64,000 bases of DNA from Tautonia sociabilis (GTDB lineage Bacteria; Planctomycetota; Planctomycetia; Isosphaerales; Isosphaeraceae): positions 62,001 to 126,000 of the forward strand of contig NZ_RYZH01000010.1 of the NCBI RefSeq assembly GCF_003977685.1, in the 5' to 3' direction. Below are positions 36,796 to 45,830 of this stretch, in pieces. Made by a program: the position numbers and the translations under genes. Position 1 is the first letter of the stretch, and each line of letters begins with the position of its first letter. The notes beneath the pieces were generated by a model. It saw only the letters and a program-made list of their open reading frames with translations, searched no databases and had not been told where the DNA came from.

Positions 36796-39159
36796 ATGTC
36801 CGCCCGCCGCTCCCCCGATCTCGACGCCCTGGAGCGCCGCCTGACCGGCCCGAAGCGGATCGCGCTGTTCGGTCACCGCGCCGTCGGCAAGACGACCCTG
36901 CTGGCGATGTTCTACCGAGAAGCATCGGCCGGCGGCGTGCCGGGCATCCGGCTGGCGGCCGTCGGTGCTCGGGGAGCGGAATACCTGGCCGACAAGATCG
37001 CCCGGATCGAGGCCGGAGAGCCCCCCGCCGGCACCCTGACCGAAACCGACCTGGAACTGCGGCTCTACCGGGGCCCGGCCCGGATCGACCTGATCGTGAA
37101 GGACTACCAGGGGGAGCACGTCGCCCTGGGCTCGGACGCCTCGATCCTGGAGTTCTTCGCCGACTGCGACGCCGTGCTGCTCTGCCTGGAGGCCGTCGGC
37201 TCCGACGACCCGGCGGAGCGCCGGAGGCGGCAGCAAGAGGTGGAGCACCTGCTGGAGCGCTACATCGGCGCCTCGGACGATACGATGGTCGGCCGGCCGG
37301 TGGCCCTGCTTCTGACGAAGTACGACCGAGTGCTCGCGGCGGGGGGGCCGCCGCCGGATCGGGCCGAGGAGATCGTCGAGGCTCGGTTCGGGATGACGAG
37401 GCACGCCCTGGCCTCTCATGCGCCGAGAAGCGCCGTCTTCGCCGTCAGCTCCTACGGGACGAACGCCCCTGCCGACGGCTCCCCTCCGGACCACCTGGAG
37501 CCGATGGGGCTGGACGGCCCGCTGCTCTGGCTGGTCGAGCAGGTGGAGGCGACCGACCGGGAACTGCTGGAATGGATCTGGGACCTCTCGCCAAAGGACG
37601 CCGGACGGCTTGGCCGATGCGTGTCGGCGTTCCGGAAGCGTTACCCGAATTCTCCGAAGCTGATCGAGTACCGCCGTCGCCTCCGAGCGCTCCGCCGCCG
37701 GAGCGTGATTCGGGGGGCGTTCCGGGCGATCGGGGCGCTGGTCGCCCTGGTGGCCGGGTTGGCGGTCTACGACGCGGCGGGGTTCTACCTCGCCTCGAAT
37801 TACGAACGGCAGGGGCATCCGCCCCCGGAGGTCGCCCGGCGCTGGGAGGAGTTCCTGGCCTGGCACCCGACGCAGCCCCTGTTCTGGCCGGACGAATCCC
37901 GCATCGCCCGCACCCGGAGGGACGAGGCCCGGGTCGCCTCGGCGAAGCTGAGGGCGGAGGTCGGGACCGTCGAACCGGACGAGCTGCGCGGCGAGCTCGC
38001 CGCGCTGAAGGAGACGGCTCCGGATCACCTCCCGGCCATCGAGGAGGCCGAATCGGCCATCCGGCGCCGGGAGGCCGAGCGCCGATGGCAGGAGATTCGG
38101 GCCGAAGCCCTGCTCCCGAGCAAGCCGGCGGAAGACCGCCTGGAGATGATCCAGCAGTTCCTCCGAGACGACCCCGACACTCCGTTCGCCGACCAGGCGG
38201 TCGAGCTGGCCTCCCTGATCCGCAAGGAGCTTGACGAGCAGACCGCCCGTCGGGACCGGGAGGTCGTCGACGCCTGGCTCGTCGACGCGAGACTGCCGGA
38301 TCCCGACTATCTCGACCTGATCGAGCGCGCCCGCACCTTTCTCGAGGCCCGCCCCGACAGCCCGAGAGCGGAGGAGGTCCGCGGCCTGATCGACGACTGG
38401 CTGGAGCGGCTCGACCGGCGCGACTTCGATCGGGCCGTCGCCTTCGAGGAGGCCTCTCCCCAACACGGGTTCGAGGAACAGATCCGACGCTACCGGGATT
38501 ATCTGCACGACCACGCCGAGGGCGGGTTGTATGTCGAGCAGGCCAAGGCGGCGATCTCCCGGATCGAGCGCAGGCGGGATGACTACCTCTATCGCCAGGC
38601 GTTCGACCACTGGTCGTCCCACCCGGGGGACCTGGCCGAGGTGGCCCGACGCCTGCGAGACTACCTCTCCTCCAACCCCGAAGGCCAGTATGCCGCCGCC
38701 GCCCGGTCGTTCCTGGCCCGATGGGAGGAGATCACCCGCCCGAACACCTACCGCGTCACGCTCGTCCGGGGGAAGGTCGACCCGAGCCTCACCAAGACCT
38801 TCTCCGGAGGAGGTCCTGATCTCGGTGTGGTGCTCTACGTCGCGGGAGAGAAACACGGGCCGTCCCCGGTCATCCCCAATTCGACCGAGCCGGTCTGGAA
38901 CTACACCTTCCCCCGCCCGATCCGCTGGAAGTACGGCGACGACGTGGTGATTCAACTGATCGACAACGATTGGTCCGACTCAACCGTCGCCACCCTCCGC
39001 AGCGGAGACGACCCGCTGGCGATGCGGGTCCTCGACGGCACCGTCCGGCCTTCCCGGAGCAAGGGAAAGGTGCTGCTGGAATTCCGATCCGACTTCGAGC
39101 TTCCCCGGCTTCCTCCTCCCCGGCAATACGAGAAGGATGAGGGCACGGCCGGCGGGTGA
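36796..39159 (+). CDS. GTPase with transmembrane helix, helical stalk and C2-like domain
   Basis: A 787-residue multidomain protein. Residues 20-230 form a P-loop GTPase: GHRAVGKT (26-33, Walker A), DYQG (103-106, G3) and TKYD (174-177, G4). Between them EYLADKIARIEAGEPPAGT is like the insert of conflict-system GTPases. A transmembrane helix (about 312-330, GALVALVAGLAVYDAAGFYL) leads to some 300 residues of charged helix resembling TPR or a stalk. The final 130 residues look like a C2 fold: TYRVTLVRGKVDPS, VVLYVAGEKHG, PVWNYTFPRPI, VVIQLIDNDWSD. A GTPase on one side of the membrane and a C2-like module on the other would be an unusual signalling layout. Family assignment is inferred. Confidence 0.75.
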   Translation: MSARRSPDLDALERRLTGPKRIALFGHRAVGKTTLLAMFYREASAGGVPGIRLAAVGARGAEYLADKIARIEAGEPPAGTLTETDLELRLYRGPARIDLIVKDYQGEHVALGSDASILEFFADCDAVLLCLEAVGSDDPAERRRRQQEVEHLLERYIGASDDTMVGRPVALLLTKYDRVLAAGGPPPDRAEEIVEARFGMTRHALASHAPRSAVFAVSSYGTNAPADGSPPDHLEPMGLDGPLLWLVEQVEATDRELLEWIWDLSPKDAGRLGRCVSAFRKRYPNSPKLIEYRRRLRALRRRSVIRGAFRAIGALVALVAGLAVYDAAGFYLASNYERQGHPPPEVARRWEEFLAWHPTQPLFWPDESRIARTRRDEARVASAKLRAEVGTVEPDELRGELAALKETAPDHLPAIEEAESAIRRREAERRWQEIRAEALLPSKPAEDRLEMIQQFLRDDPDTPFADQAVELASLIRKELDEQTARRDREVVDAWLVDARLPDPDYLDLIERARTFLEARPDSPRAEEVRGLIDDWLERLDRRDFDRAVAFEEASPQHGFEEQIRRYRDYLHDHAEGGLYVEQAKAAISRIERRRDDYLYRQAFDHWSSHPGDLAEVARRLRDYLSSNPEGQYAAAARSFLARWEEITRPNTYRVTLVRGKVDPSLTKTFSGGGPDLGVVLYVAGEKHGPSPVIPNSTEPVWNYTFPRPIRWKYGDDVVIQLIDNDWSDSTVATLRSGDDPLAMRVLDGTVRPSRSKGKVLLEFRSDFELPRLPPPRQYEKDEGTAGG

Positions 39160-39345
39160 CGGAGCGACGGCGGACGCGGGCGGACCTCAGACGATTGCAG
39201 GGGGAGGAGAACCCGGCACGAAGGGCCAGCCGTCGATCTCCCGATCGCGACCCGGCGCGGGATGGCCCCCGCCGGCCCAGGCCTCCCAAGGTGAGCGTCG
39301 TCCCGGGACGAGCGCTCCCGACCGGACCCCGAGGGCGACGCTCCG

Positions 39346-40083
39346 ATGCCATTCTGGCCCTTCACCCGACCCGAGATCGGCTTCGAGCAGGCCGTCTACG
39401 GCAGCTTCCCGTTCTGGCATCGGGGATACGACTTGCTCGGGCGCTCCCCCGGATGCCGGCCCGAGTGGGTCGCTGGCATGAAGGAGGCGTGCCAGCGGCT
39501 GGGAGAGCGCCGCAGAGGGGAGAGTCCGCCGGGGGGGCTGGTCTCTCGGTGGCTGGCCGACGGCTGCTGGATGGTCTTGCGGCCGTTCTCCCCCGGGAGC
39601 GACGACGTGGGACGGCCCGACGCCGTGGCCTTCCACGCCCTGTTCCTCCAACCCAAGGCCGCCGCGACGGCGGCGTTCGACCCCTTCCAGCTCCTGCCCG
39701 CCTTTCGAGAGGACTTCGGGCCGGATTCCGACGCGCTGCCCTCCGGCGCGATCGCGCTGTCGAGATCGAGCGCCGGAGGCCAGCCCGCCGACGCAAGGGT
39801 CGAGGCGATCGTCGAGGCGCTCTGCAAGGGATGCCGGGTCCTGGTCGAGTCCGACGGGCCGATCGACCCGCTTGCGGGACGGGTCTGGGAACGCCTGCCG
39901 AGGCGGGTCCGCCATCGCCGGTCGCTGGCGACGTGGGCCTACTCGGATTCGGGGATCTTTGACCTCGTGGGGCTGGCCCGGCTGACCGGAATCGACCCGT
40001 CGGATCGGCGTCTCCTGCTCCTCCCGGCGGCGGAACGGGGGGAGCGGCCTCCCGTCGCCGCGCAGGGGGGAGCCTCGGCGTGA
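39346..40083 (+). CDS. GAP1-N-like GTPase-associated protein
   Basis: A 245-residue protein. The N-terminal stretch EIGFEQAVYGSFPFWHRGYD followed by LLGRSPGCRPEWVAGMKEAC matches my memory of the N-terminal domain of GTPase-associated protein 1 (GAP1), which occurs next to GTPases in predicted biological-conflict systems. It also carries FHALFLQPKAAATAAFDPFQ and GCRVLVESDGPIDP. The later GAP1 domains are lacking, so this is a short version. Located 186 bp after the GTPase gene, it is a natural partner for it. Family match is by motif only. Confidence 0.65.
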   Translation: MPFWPFTRPEIGFEQAVYGSFPFWHRGYDLLGRSPGCRPEWVAGMKEACQRLGERRRGESPPGGLVSRWLADGCWMVLRPFSPGSDDVGRPDAVAFHALFLQPKAAATAAFDPFQLLPAFREDFGPDSDALPSGAIALSRSSAGGQPADARVEAIVEALCKGCRVLVESDGPIDPLAGRVWERLPRRVRHRRSLATWAYSDSGIFDLVGLARLTGIDPSDRRLLLLPAAERGERPPVAAQGGASA

Positions 40084-40139
40084 GGAGCCGGTCTCCAGGT
40101 CCTGTCCGAAGTCGTACGGTTCCGAGTGTCGGGATCGGG

Positions 40140-40145
40140 TAGAAT
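40140..40145 (+). promoter_or_regulatory. candidate -10 box for the methyltransferase at 40217
   Basis: TAGAAT (5 of 6) lies about 72 bp before the start; no -35 at proper spacing was found. Confidence 0.25.
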
Positions 40146-40216
40146 GGCCTTCCGAGCTTCTGGCCCCCGAGCCCGGCTCCTCTCCCCCGGGCCGAAGCGT
40201 GCGAGGATCATCGCGA

Positions 40217-40996
40217 GTGACGAGCACCACGACGAGGGCCCAGTCGCGCCACTGGAGCCGACACGCGACGAAGTACGACGAGCTGTTCCTCGACCCGTTC
40301 GAGCCGGGGGTCGAGAACCCGATTCTCCAAGAGATCGAGCGGCTGCCCGACGCCGGATCGAAGGTGGTCATCGACCTGGGATGCGGGACCGGACCGCTGC
40401 TTCCGACGCTGCTGTCGAGGTTCAAGGAGGTGATCGCCGTCGACTTCGCGCCGGCGATGATCGACGCCTCCAAGGCCCGCCTGGGGGCCGAGGCCGACCG
40501 GGTGCGGTTCTTCGTCCGGCCGATGGATCAGCTCGACGAGTTCGAGGGGGCCGTCGATGTCTCGGTGGCGATCAACTCGATCGTGATGCCGGACGTCCGG
40601 GACATCGACCGGTCGCTGGCGGCGATCCGGAGAACTCTCCGCCCCGGGGGCGTCTTCTTCGGTGTGGTGCCCGCGATCGACGCGATCCAGTATCAGACGA
40701 TGCTCCTGCTCGACCGGGAACTAGCTCGGGGAACCGCGCCCGCCGAGGCCGACCGGCTTGCCTCCCAGCAGGCCGAGCACCACCTGTACGACTTCGCCTT
40801 CGGCCGCTTCGCCTTCCAGGGCCTCCGGCAAAAGTTCTGGCAGTCGTTCGAGCTGACCTACCGGCTCCGCAAGGCGGGGTTCAGCTCCGTCCGGCTCGAC
40901 AAGGTCCTCTATCCCTGGGACTCCAACCTCCCGCTCGGCGACGAGTTCCGGGACCAGCCCCGGAGCTGGGACTGGGCCTTCGAGGCCCGCCCCTGA
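40217..40996 (+). CDS. SAM-dependent class I methyltransferase
   Basis: A 259-residue protein. The SAM site is VVIDLGCGTGPLLPTLLSRF, then VIAVDFAPAMIDASKARL; VAINSIVMPDVRDID and LRPGGVFFGVVPAIDA follow. The N-terminal HWSRHATKYDELFLDPFEPG is typical of UbiE/small-molecule methyltransferases. The substrate is unknown. GTG 40217 has GAGGA ten bases upstream; GTG 40199 is an alternative. It lies 133 bp after the GAP1-like gene, but its domain is general and it need not belong to that cluster. Confidence 0.82.
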   Translation: MTSTTTRAQSRHWSRHATKYDELFLDPFEPGVENPILQEIERLPDAGSKVVIDLGCGTGPLLPTLLSRFKEVIAVDFAPAMIDASKARLGAEADRVRFFVRPMDQLDEFEGAVDVSVAINSIVMPDVRDIDRSLAAIRRTLRPGGVFFGVVPAIDAIQYQTMLLLDRELARGTAPAEADRLASQQAEHHLYDFAFGRFAFQGLRQKFWQSFELTYRLRKAGFSSVRLDKVLYPWDSNLPLGDEFRDQPRSWDWAFEARP

Positions 40997-41065
40997 CGAG
41001 ACGGCCGGATTCGGCCCCGTCCGATCGACCGAGGACGTTCCTCCCCGATCTTTCGAGGTGCCCCG

Positions 41066-41272
41066 ATGCCGACCCGAGACGACCTGTTCGACGAGGACGA
41101 GCAATCGCCCCCCGCCGGCACCATCCTCTCCCGCCCGGCCAAGCCGTTCGCCCAGTACCTCCAGGAGACGCCCGCCAAGCCGCTCTCCCAGGGGGTCCGG
41201 TTCGCCCTGTGGGCGGCCGGGGGACTGACAGCGCTGCTGTTCCTGGCGTCGGTCCTGAAGGTCGCCGGTTGA
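41066..41272 (+). CDS. small single-pass membrane protein
   Basis: A 68-residue protein with an acidic N-terminus (MPTRDDLFDEDEQSPPAGTI), a central QYLQETPAKPLSQ, and a C-terminal transmembrane helix (ALWAAGGLTALLFLASVLKV). A start near GAGG and a clear tail-anchor shape support it being real. It has a counterpart style in planctomycete genomes, but no function is known. Confidence 0.6.
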   Translation: MPTRDDLFDEDEQSPPAGTILSRPAKPFAQYLQETPAKPLSQGVRFALWAAGGLTALLFLASVLKVAG

Positions 41273-41360
41273 GCTCCAGGGGATTCTCCCCGTCCGCTCC
41301 CGACCGGAAACGCGGAGGGGCCCGAGAGGCACAACGCCCCCCGGGCCCGCCCCGGAGCGA

Positions 41361-41379
41361 TCGATCGCCGGGCGATCGA
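41361..41379. terminator. hairpin between convergent genes
   Basis: TCGATCGC-CGG-GCGATCGA is a perfect 8-bp stem, 88 bp after the plus-strand membrane-protein stop and 6 bp beyond the stop of the minus-strand secreted protein. It could serve both directions. No T-tract is present. Confidence 0.4.
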
Positions 41380-41384
41380 ACCGA

Positions 41385-41732
41385 TCAGAAGACGTCCAGG
41401 GCGAAGTGGGCGCCCTGGTAGTACTTCTTCTTGTGGCTCCAGTCGTGGAACCAGTGGGGCTGGCGGTCGAGGCCAAGCACCTTCTTGCCGCCGTAGAAGT
41501 TCCGGTAGTAGGGGCCCTGAATCTGCGGGACGATCCGCATCTCCCGGGGGTAGAGATACCAGCCGTCATAGAGCTGGTTGGACTGGACGCCGTTGCCCGG
41601 GACCTGGGGAGGGACATACGGCCAGTGGTAGAAGGTCGTCCAGTCCTGGGCCCGGGCCGGCGTGGCGAAGGCCCCGAGTCCGAGCACCAAACCGATCAGC
41701 AGCGCCGATCCGGTCATCATCCTGCGAGTCAT
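41385..41732 (-). CDS. small secreted protein of planctomycete type
   Basis: A 115-residue protein. It has a clean signal peptide (TGSALLIGLVLGLGAFATPA, cleavage near ARAQ-DW). The mature part of about 85 residues is aromatic-rich: TTFYHWPYVPPQVPG, LYDGWYLYPREMRIVPQIQ, PYYRNFYGGKK, HWFHDWSHKKK. The Tyr/Trp/His content suggests a surface or matrix protein. No named domain was recognised. It is convergent with the small membrane-protein gene. Confidence 0.75.
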   Translation of the reverse strand: MTRRMMTGSALLIGLVLGLGAFATPARAQDWTTFYHWPYVPPQVPGNGVQSNQLYDGWYLYPREMRIVPQIQGPYYRNFYGGKKVLGLDRQPHWFHDWSHKKKYYQGAHFALDVF

Positions 41733-41900
41733 GCGACACCTCCGTGTTCGACTCCGACAGAGTCCCGAGTATGATCGACCGGCGGCCGTCGGATTGGAGG
41801 CCGATGGCCGGCCTTTTTCCCCCCTCCGGTTCGCTTCGGGACGCTCGTAGGGATGTTGGCGGCGGCTGTTCGAGCCGCTCCCCTTCAGGAAGGAGACTCG

Positions 41901-43034
41901 ATGATGCCCGCCCTCCTGCCCCTCATCCTGGGCTCGCTCTGCCCCCCACCGCCGCCGGTCTCCTCCGGGGTCGAGCCCAACCGGGATCGGCTAATCGAGA
42001 TCGTCTACCAACTCGCGTCTCCCGAGTTCGAGGGGCGCCGAGGGGCAGGGGGCAGGGCCGCGGGAGACTACCTGATCGGGCAGCTCCAACGGCTGGGGCT
42101 CGATCCCGCCTTCGGCGACCGGTTCGACCAGGAGTTCACCGCCGGGGACCGATCGGGCCGGAACATCGCCGCGATGCTGCCGGGTGCCGATCCCGAGCGG
42201 ACCGACGAGTGGATCATCCTCTCGGCGCACTACGACCACCTCGGCATCAGGGGAGGCCGGCTCTTCCCGGGCGCCGACGACAACGCCTCGGGCGTGGCGA
42301 TGGTCCTGGAGGTCGCCCGATGCCTGGTCGATCGCGACGAACGGCCGGGGCGGGGGATCCTCTTCGTCTTCTTCGACCTGGAGGAAGAGGCCCTGCTCGG
42401 CTCCCGGTACTTCGTGCAACATCCTCCGGTGCCGCTGGATCAGATCCGGCTGTTCGTGACGGCGGACATGCTCGGCAGGTCCCTGGCGGGGATCGCCGGA
42501 GACGCGCTGTTCGTGATGGGGACCGAGCATGCCCCGGGGCTCCGCCCCTGGGTGGTCGAGGCCGCCGAGGGGCTCCCCCTGACGGTAGGGGTGGTTGGGG
42601 CCGACCTGCTGGTCATCGATCGGAGCGACTACGGCCCGTTCCGCCAGCGCAAGGTGCCGTTCCTCTTCTTCTCAACCGGCGAGAGCCCCGTCTACCACAC
42701 CCCGGACGATGTGCCCCAGACGATCGACTTCGAGAAGCTGGCCTCGGCCACCACGCTCATCGGTCGGGTCGTGCTCCGGTCGGCCTCGGCCGACACGATG
42801 CCGGCCTGGACCTCCGAGCGATCCCCCTGGATCGGCGAGGCGGTCGCCATCCGGGGGGTCTTCGAGTTGCTGCTGGAGCACCAGGAGGAGCTGGGAATCC
42901 CCGGGGCGCAACGCGCCCTGATCCGGGGGATGCTGAATCGGATCAGCCGATCGATCGAGGAGGGGACGATCACTCCGGAGGACCGGACCGCGATGCTCCG
43001 GGTCTCCCAGCTGGTGCTCTTCACGGTGCTCTGA
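41901..43034 (+). CDS. M28 family metallopeptidase, exported
   Basis: A 377-residue protein with a short hydrophobic start (MMPALLPLILGSLCPP). Zinc ligands and catalytic residues in order: LSAHYDHLG (His), PGADDNASGVAM (bridging Asp), FFDLEEEALLGS (Glu-Glu), VTADMLG (Asp) and SPVYHTPDD (His). M28 enzymes are aminopeptidases or glutaminyl cyclase relatives, acting outside the cytoplasm when exported. GGAAGGAG precedes the ATG at 41901, which decides this start over a TTG/ATG 16 codons earlier. It is a single gene, convergent with the propeller protein. Confidence 0.88.
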   Translation: MMPALLPLILGSLCPPPPPVSSGVEPNRDRLIEIVYQLASPEFEGRRGAGGRAAGDYLIGQLQRLGLDPAFGDRFDQEFTAGDRSGRNIAAMLPGADPERTDEWIILSAHYDHLGIRGGRLFPGADDNASGVAMVLEVARCLVDRDERPGRGILFVFFDLEEEALLGSRYFVQHPPVPLDQIRLFVTADMLGRSLAGIAGDALFVMGTEHAPGLRPWVVEAAEGLPLTVGVVGADLLVIDRSDYGPFRQRKVPFLFFSTGESPVYHTPDDVPQTIDFEKLASATTLIGRVVLRSASADTMPAWTSERSPWIGEAVAIRGVFELLLEHQEELGIPGAQRALIRGMLNRISRSIEEGTITPEDRTAMLRVSQLVLFTVL

Positions 43035-43079
43035 CACCGCCGCTGCCACGGCCGCTCCCAATCCCGTCCTGAGCCGCCC

Positions 43080-44903
43080 TCAGGGAAGATTGGCCCCGGG
43101 AGGGCGACGCTCGGGCGACGGGTCGATCGATCGGGGAGTGGCGGGCCGCTCGAACGGGGAGACGACTCGGGAGGCGGAGCCGGGGCGAGGCGAGGGCTCC
43201 TCCTCCGGAGGCTCCTCGCCGCTCCGTGCTTGGAGCCGCTGAAGGGCCTGCAGCCAGGGATGTTCGGGGGGAAGTTGCTCCTCGACCATGCGGCCCAGGC
43301 CGTCGCGCTCGACCCGGGCCCGGGGGGGCTGGTCGTCCCGGTCGCCCTGGGCCTGCTCCTCGATGAACTCGAGGATCTCCCTCGCCTCGGCGTCCTGGCC
43401 CTGGGCGAGGCGAAGCTGGGCTCGCAGGCCGAGCAGCCGGAGGGACGCGTCGGCCGACTCGGGATCGATCGACGCCAAGACCGAGAGGGAGCGCTCGGCC
43501 TCCTCATAGTCGCCAGCCAGGTAGGAAAAGAACAGCGTCGCGCGCTCGGTCTTCGGGTCGGCCCCCAGGGCCCGGATCACCTCGTCGGTCAGGCGACGGC
43601 CCAGCTCGCCGAGCCGCTTGTAGGAAGTCGGGGAGAGGCCGCTCCGCTCCAGGTCGCCAGGGAACGGGAGAAGCGTCGGCCGCTCCGCGGGAGACTCGGG
43701 CAGGTCGGCCGCCTCGGCCAGGGCGGCGATCCAGCACGCCGTCTCCTCGATCGCGGGGGCGAGGGGGGTCACCTCCTTGCTCTCGGTGTCGATCAGGCCC
43801 ACGACGGTCCCGGGGCGCTCCTTCGCCCCCGAGAACCGGAAGGCGATCCGATCCCCCGAGGGGGAGAGCACCGGCGCGCCAACCCTCCCGAGCCCCTGGA
43901 AGGGGAAGACCCGGTCGAACGGCTGGTTCCCCCGATGTCGGGCCAGCGCGGATGGCCGGCTGGAGGACAGGACGGAATAGTATTGCTCGATGCCGTCCAC
44001 CCCGACGGTCAGATACGCCCCGAGAAACCGATCCTGAGAGAGCAGGGGGGCCTCAACCTCCTTGATCTTCTCCGGGAAGGCCTCCCCCTCCACCCGGACG
44101 CAGGACAACTGCGTCGGGATCCCCTCGGGGCCGGAGGAGCCCCGCTCAAGATAAAGGATCGCCCGGCCGTCGGCGGTCCAGACCGGCGCCTGCACGGGGG
44201 CCTCAACCAGATCCAACGGCCGGTCGTCCGCCTCCCAGCCGCCAACTCGGGAGAGGACCAGCTCCCACCGATCCCCTCGCTCCCGGTAGAAGGCGATCCG
44301 GCCGCCGGCCGGAGCGATCGACGCGAGGCGGGCCCCCGGAATCTCCCGCCGGACCTCCCGCCGGTCGAGGTCGATGATCGAGAGGCCGAGGCGATCCGGC
44401 CCGGGGACAACAATCAGCCGATCCACCGGATCCCAGGCCACCGCCTCGCCGGGCCAGCGGTCGCGGAGGGCATCCGCCTCCCCCTCGGCCAGGGTCCTCG
44501 AGAACACCACCTCCTGCTCCTGGCCGTAGCCGACGACGACCTCCCAGCGGCCCGGGCCCGGCTCTCGATCCGAAACGACCCGGGCGAAGGCCAGGGAACG
44601 GCCGTCGGGCCCCCATGCCGGAGAGGACAGCGCCCCGGGCCCCTCGGCCACCTTGACCGCCTTGCCGTCCGCCACCCGGACCGCCCAGATCCGGTACATC
44701 GAGCGGTCGTCCCCCCTCGGCGCCGCATCGCCCCCCGGCCGATCGGGCAGGATCCGGATCGTCTCGAACGCCCGGCCGACTCCCGGCAAGGCCACCGAGA
44801 AGGCCAGCCACTCCCCCGACACCGTCCAGGCCGACGGCGGATCGGGAGGCGGCGAATCCAGAGACGCGATCGCCAGCGCACAGACGAACAGAGGTGCGAA
44901 CAT
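43080..44903 (-). CDS. secreted beta-propeller (TolB/WD40-like) protein with TPR-like tail
   Basis: A 607-residue protein. A signal sequence (MFAPLFVCALAIASLDSPPP) is followed by repeated propeller units of PD40 style: SSPAWGPDGRSLAFARV, APVWTADGRAILYLERG, APVLSPSGDRIAFRFSG. From about residue 410 there is a helical region (SYKRLGELGRRLTDEVIRAL; LFFSYLAGDYEEAERSLSVL) looking like TPRs, and a proline-rich end. It is likely a periplasmic or surface protein involved in binding. No enzymatic motif is seen. It is divergent from the dehydratase operon. Confidence 0.75.
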   Translation of the reverse strand: MFAPLFVCALAIASLDSPPPDPPSAWTVSGEWLAFSVALPGVGRAFETIRILPDRPGGDAAPRGDDRSMYRIWAVRVADGKAVKVAEGPGALSSPAWGPDGRSLAFARVVSDREPGPGRWEVVVGYGQEQEVVFSRTLAEGEADALRDRWPGEAVAWDPVDRLIVVPGPDRLGLSIIDLDRREVRREIPGARLASIAPAGGRIAFYRERGDRWELVLSRVGGWEADDRPLDLVEAPVQAPVWTADGRAILYLERGSSGPEGIPTQLSCVRVEGEAFPEKIKEVEAPLLSQDRFLGAYLTVGVDGIEQYYSVLSSSRPSALARHRGNQPFDRVFPFQGLGRVGAPVLSPSGDRIAFRFSGAKERPGTVVGLIDTESKEVTPLAPAIEETACWIAALAEAADLPESPAERPTLLPFPGDLERSGLSPTSYKRLGELGRRLTDEVIRALGADPKTERATLFFSYLAGDYEEAERSLSVLASIDPESADASLRLLGLRAQLRLAQGQDAEAREILEFIEEQAQGDRDDQPPRARVERDGLGRMVEEQLPPEHPWLQALQRLQARSGEEPPEEEPSPRPGSASRVVSPFERPATPRSIDPSPERRPPGANLP

Positions 44904-45210
44904 GGGTTCGGGCGCTCTTGGGTCGAGAGGGATCGGGGCTTCGGTCCGGTGGCGCCGATCGTACGGGTTGGGCGGAGCCGGTCATCCCGGGAACCGGCTC
45001 CGGGGCCGATTCCCATTTGACCGTCCCTCGGCCGGGGGTAGACTGTCCGTAATTCAACAGTAACCCGAAGTCATGTACGGGGATAGTCTTGTTGGGCCGA
45101 AACGGTCTCCGCTATAGTGGCCCGACCCCTTCAGGTCGGCCCCTGGAGCCGGGCCTGGACACGACGCTCCGATCGGATGACCGGGCGAACCCCTGCGTTG
45201 AGAAGCATCC
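44904..45210. other. 307-bp divergent region, propeller / dehydratase operon
   Basis: Non-coding. It holds the promoter candidate at 45089-45118 for the plus-strand operon. No supported promoter for the minus-strand propeller gene and no palindrome were seen. Confidence 0.5.
45089..45118 (+). promoter_or_regulatory. sigma-70-type promoter of the dehydratase/ACP/ketosynthase operon
   Basis: -35 TTGTTG (45089-45094) and -10 TATAGT (45113-45118, 5 of 6) with an 18-bp spacer. Predicted start about 85 bp ahead of the first dehydratase gene at 45211. Confidence 0.55.
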
Positions 45211-45756
45211 ATGAGATTCGTGCTCATTGATCGAATCCTCGACCTCGATCCCGGCCGTCGGATCGAGGCGGCCAAGAACCTCTCGCTCGGCGAGGAGTAC
45301 CTGGCCGACCACTTCCCCGGGTTCCCCGTGATGCCCGGGGTGCTGATGCTCGAGGCCTTGACGCAGGCGGGGGCCTGGCTGATCCGGGACATGGAGGACT
45401 TCGCCCACAGCGTGGTCCTCCTGAAGAAGGCTCGCACCATCAAGTACGGCAGCTTCGTCGAGCCGGGCCGGCAGCTGGTCCTCCAGGTCGAGCTGGTGAG
45501 CCACGGGGAGCGGGAGACCGAGTTCAAGGGCAAGGGCCTGATCGACGACCAGGTCATGGTCGGCGGCCGGTTCACCCTCACCCGGTACAACCTCCGGGAA
45601 CGCGACCCGGCCTTGCATCGCACCGATGCGATGATCGTTGAGCAGCTGCGAGACCTGTACTCGACCCTTCGGAAGGGGTCGGTCGGCGCCAAGGCGATGC
45701 TCCGGAACGGGGTCGCTGACGACGCCCGTCCGATCGGCGCGCCGCAGCCCAACTGA
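45211..45756 (+). CDS. FabZ-type 3-hydroxyacyl-ACP dehydratase, first copy
   Basis: A 181-residue hotdog-fold protein. The active-site segment DHFPGFPVMPGVLMLEALTQ contains the catalytic His and the Glu further along the helix, as in FabZ (HFPGxPxxPG...E). It is longer than E. coli FabZ (about 150) because of a C-terminal extension. It removes water from 3-hydroxyacyl-ACP to give the trans-2-enoyl chain. It is the first gene of the seven-gene group, in which a second FabZ-like gene and an ACP follow. Confidence 0.88.
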   Translation: MRFVLIDRILDLDPGRRIEAAKNLSLGEEYLADHFPGFPVMPGVLMLEALTQAGAWLIRDMEDFAHSVVLLKKARTIKYGSFVEPGRQLVLQVELVSHGERETEFKGKGLIDDQVMVGGRFTLTRYNLRERDPALHRTDAMIVEQLRDLYSTLRKGSVGAKAMLRNGVADDARPIGAPQPN

Positions 45757-45830
45757 CCCGGCTCGGCCCGTCGAACCCCGGCCGGAGCCTCCGATCCGCT
45801 CCAGTCCCCCATTCGGCGGGGCCGATGATG

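Noticed and set aside
33228..36797. A minus-strand open frame of nearly 1200 codons opposite the GTPase cluster
   Set aside because: Same GC-bias effect; the plus-strand proteins have signal peptides, membrane helices and good starts, while the antisense product is low complexity.
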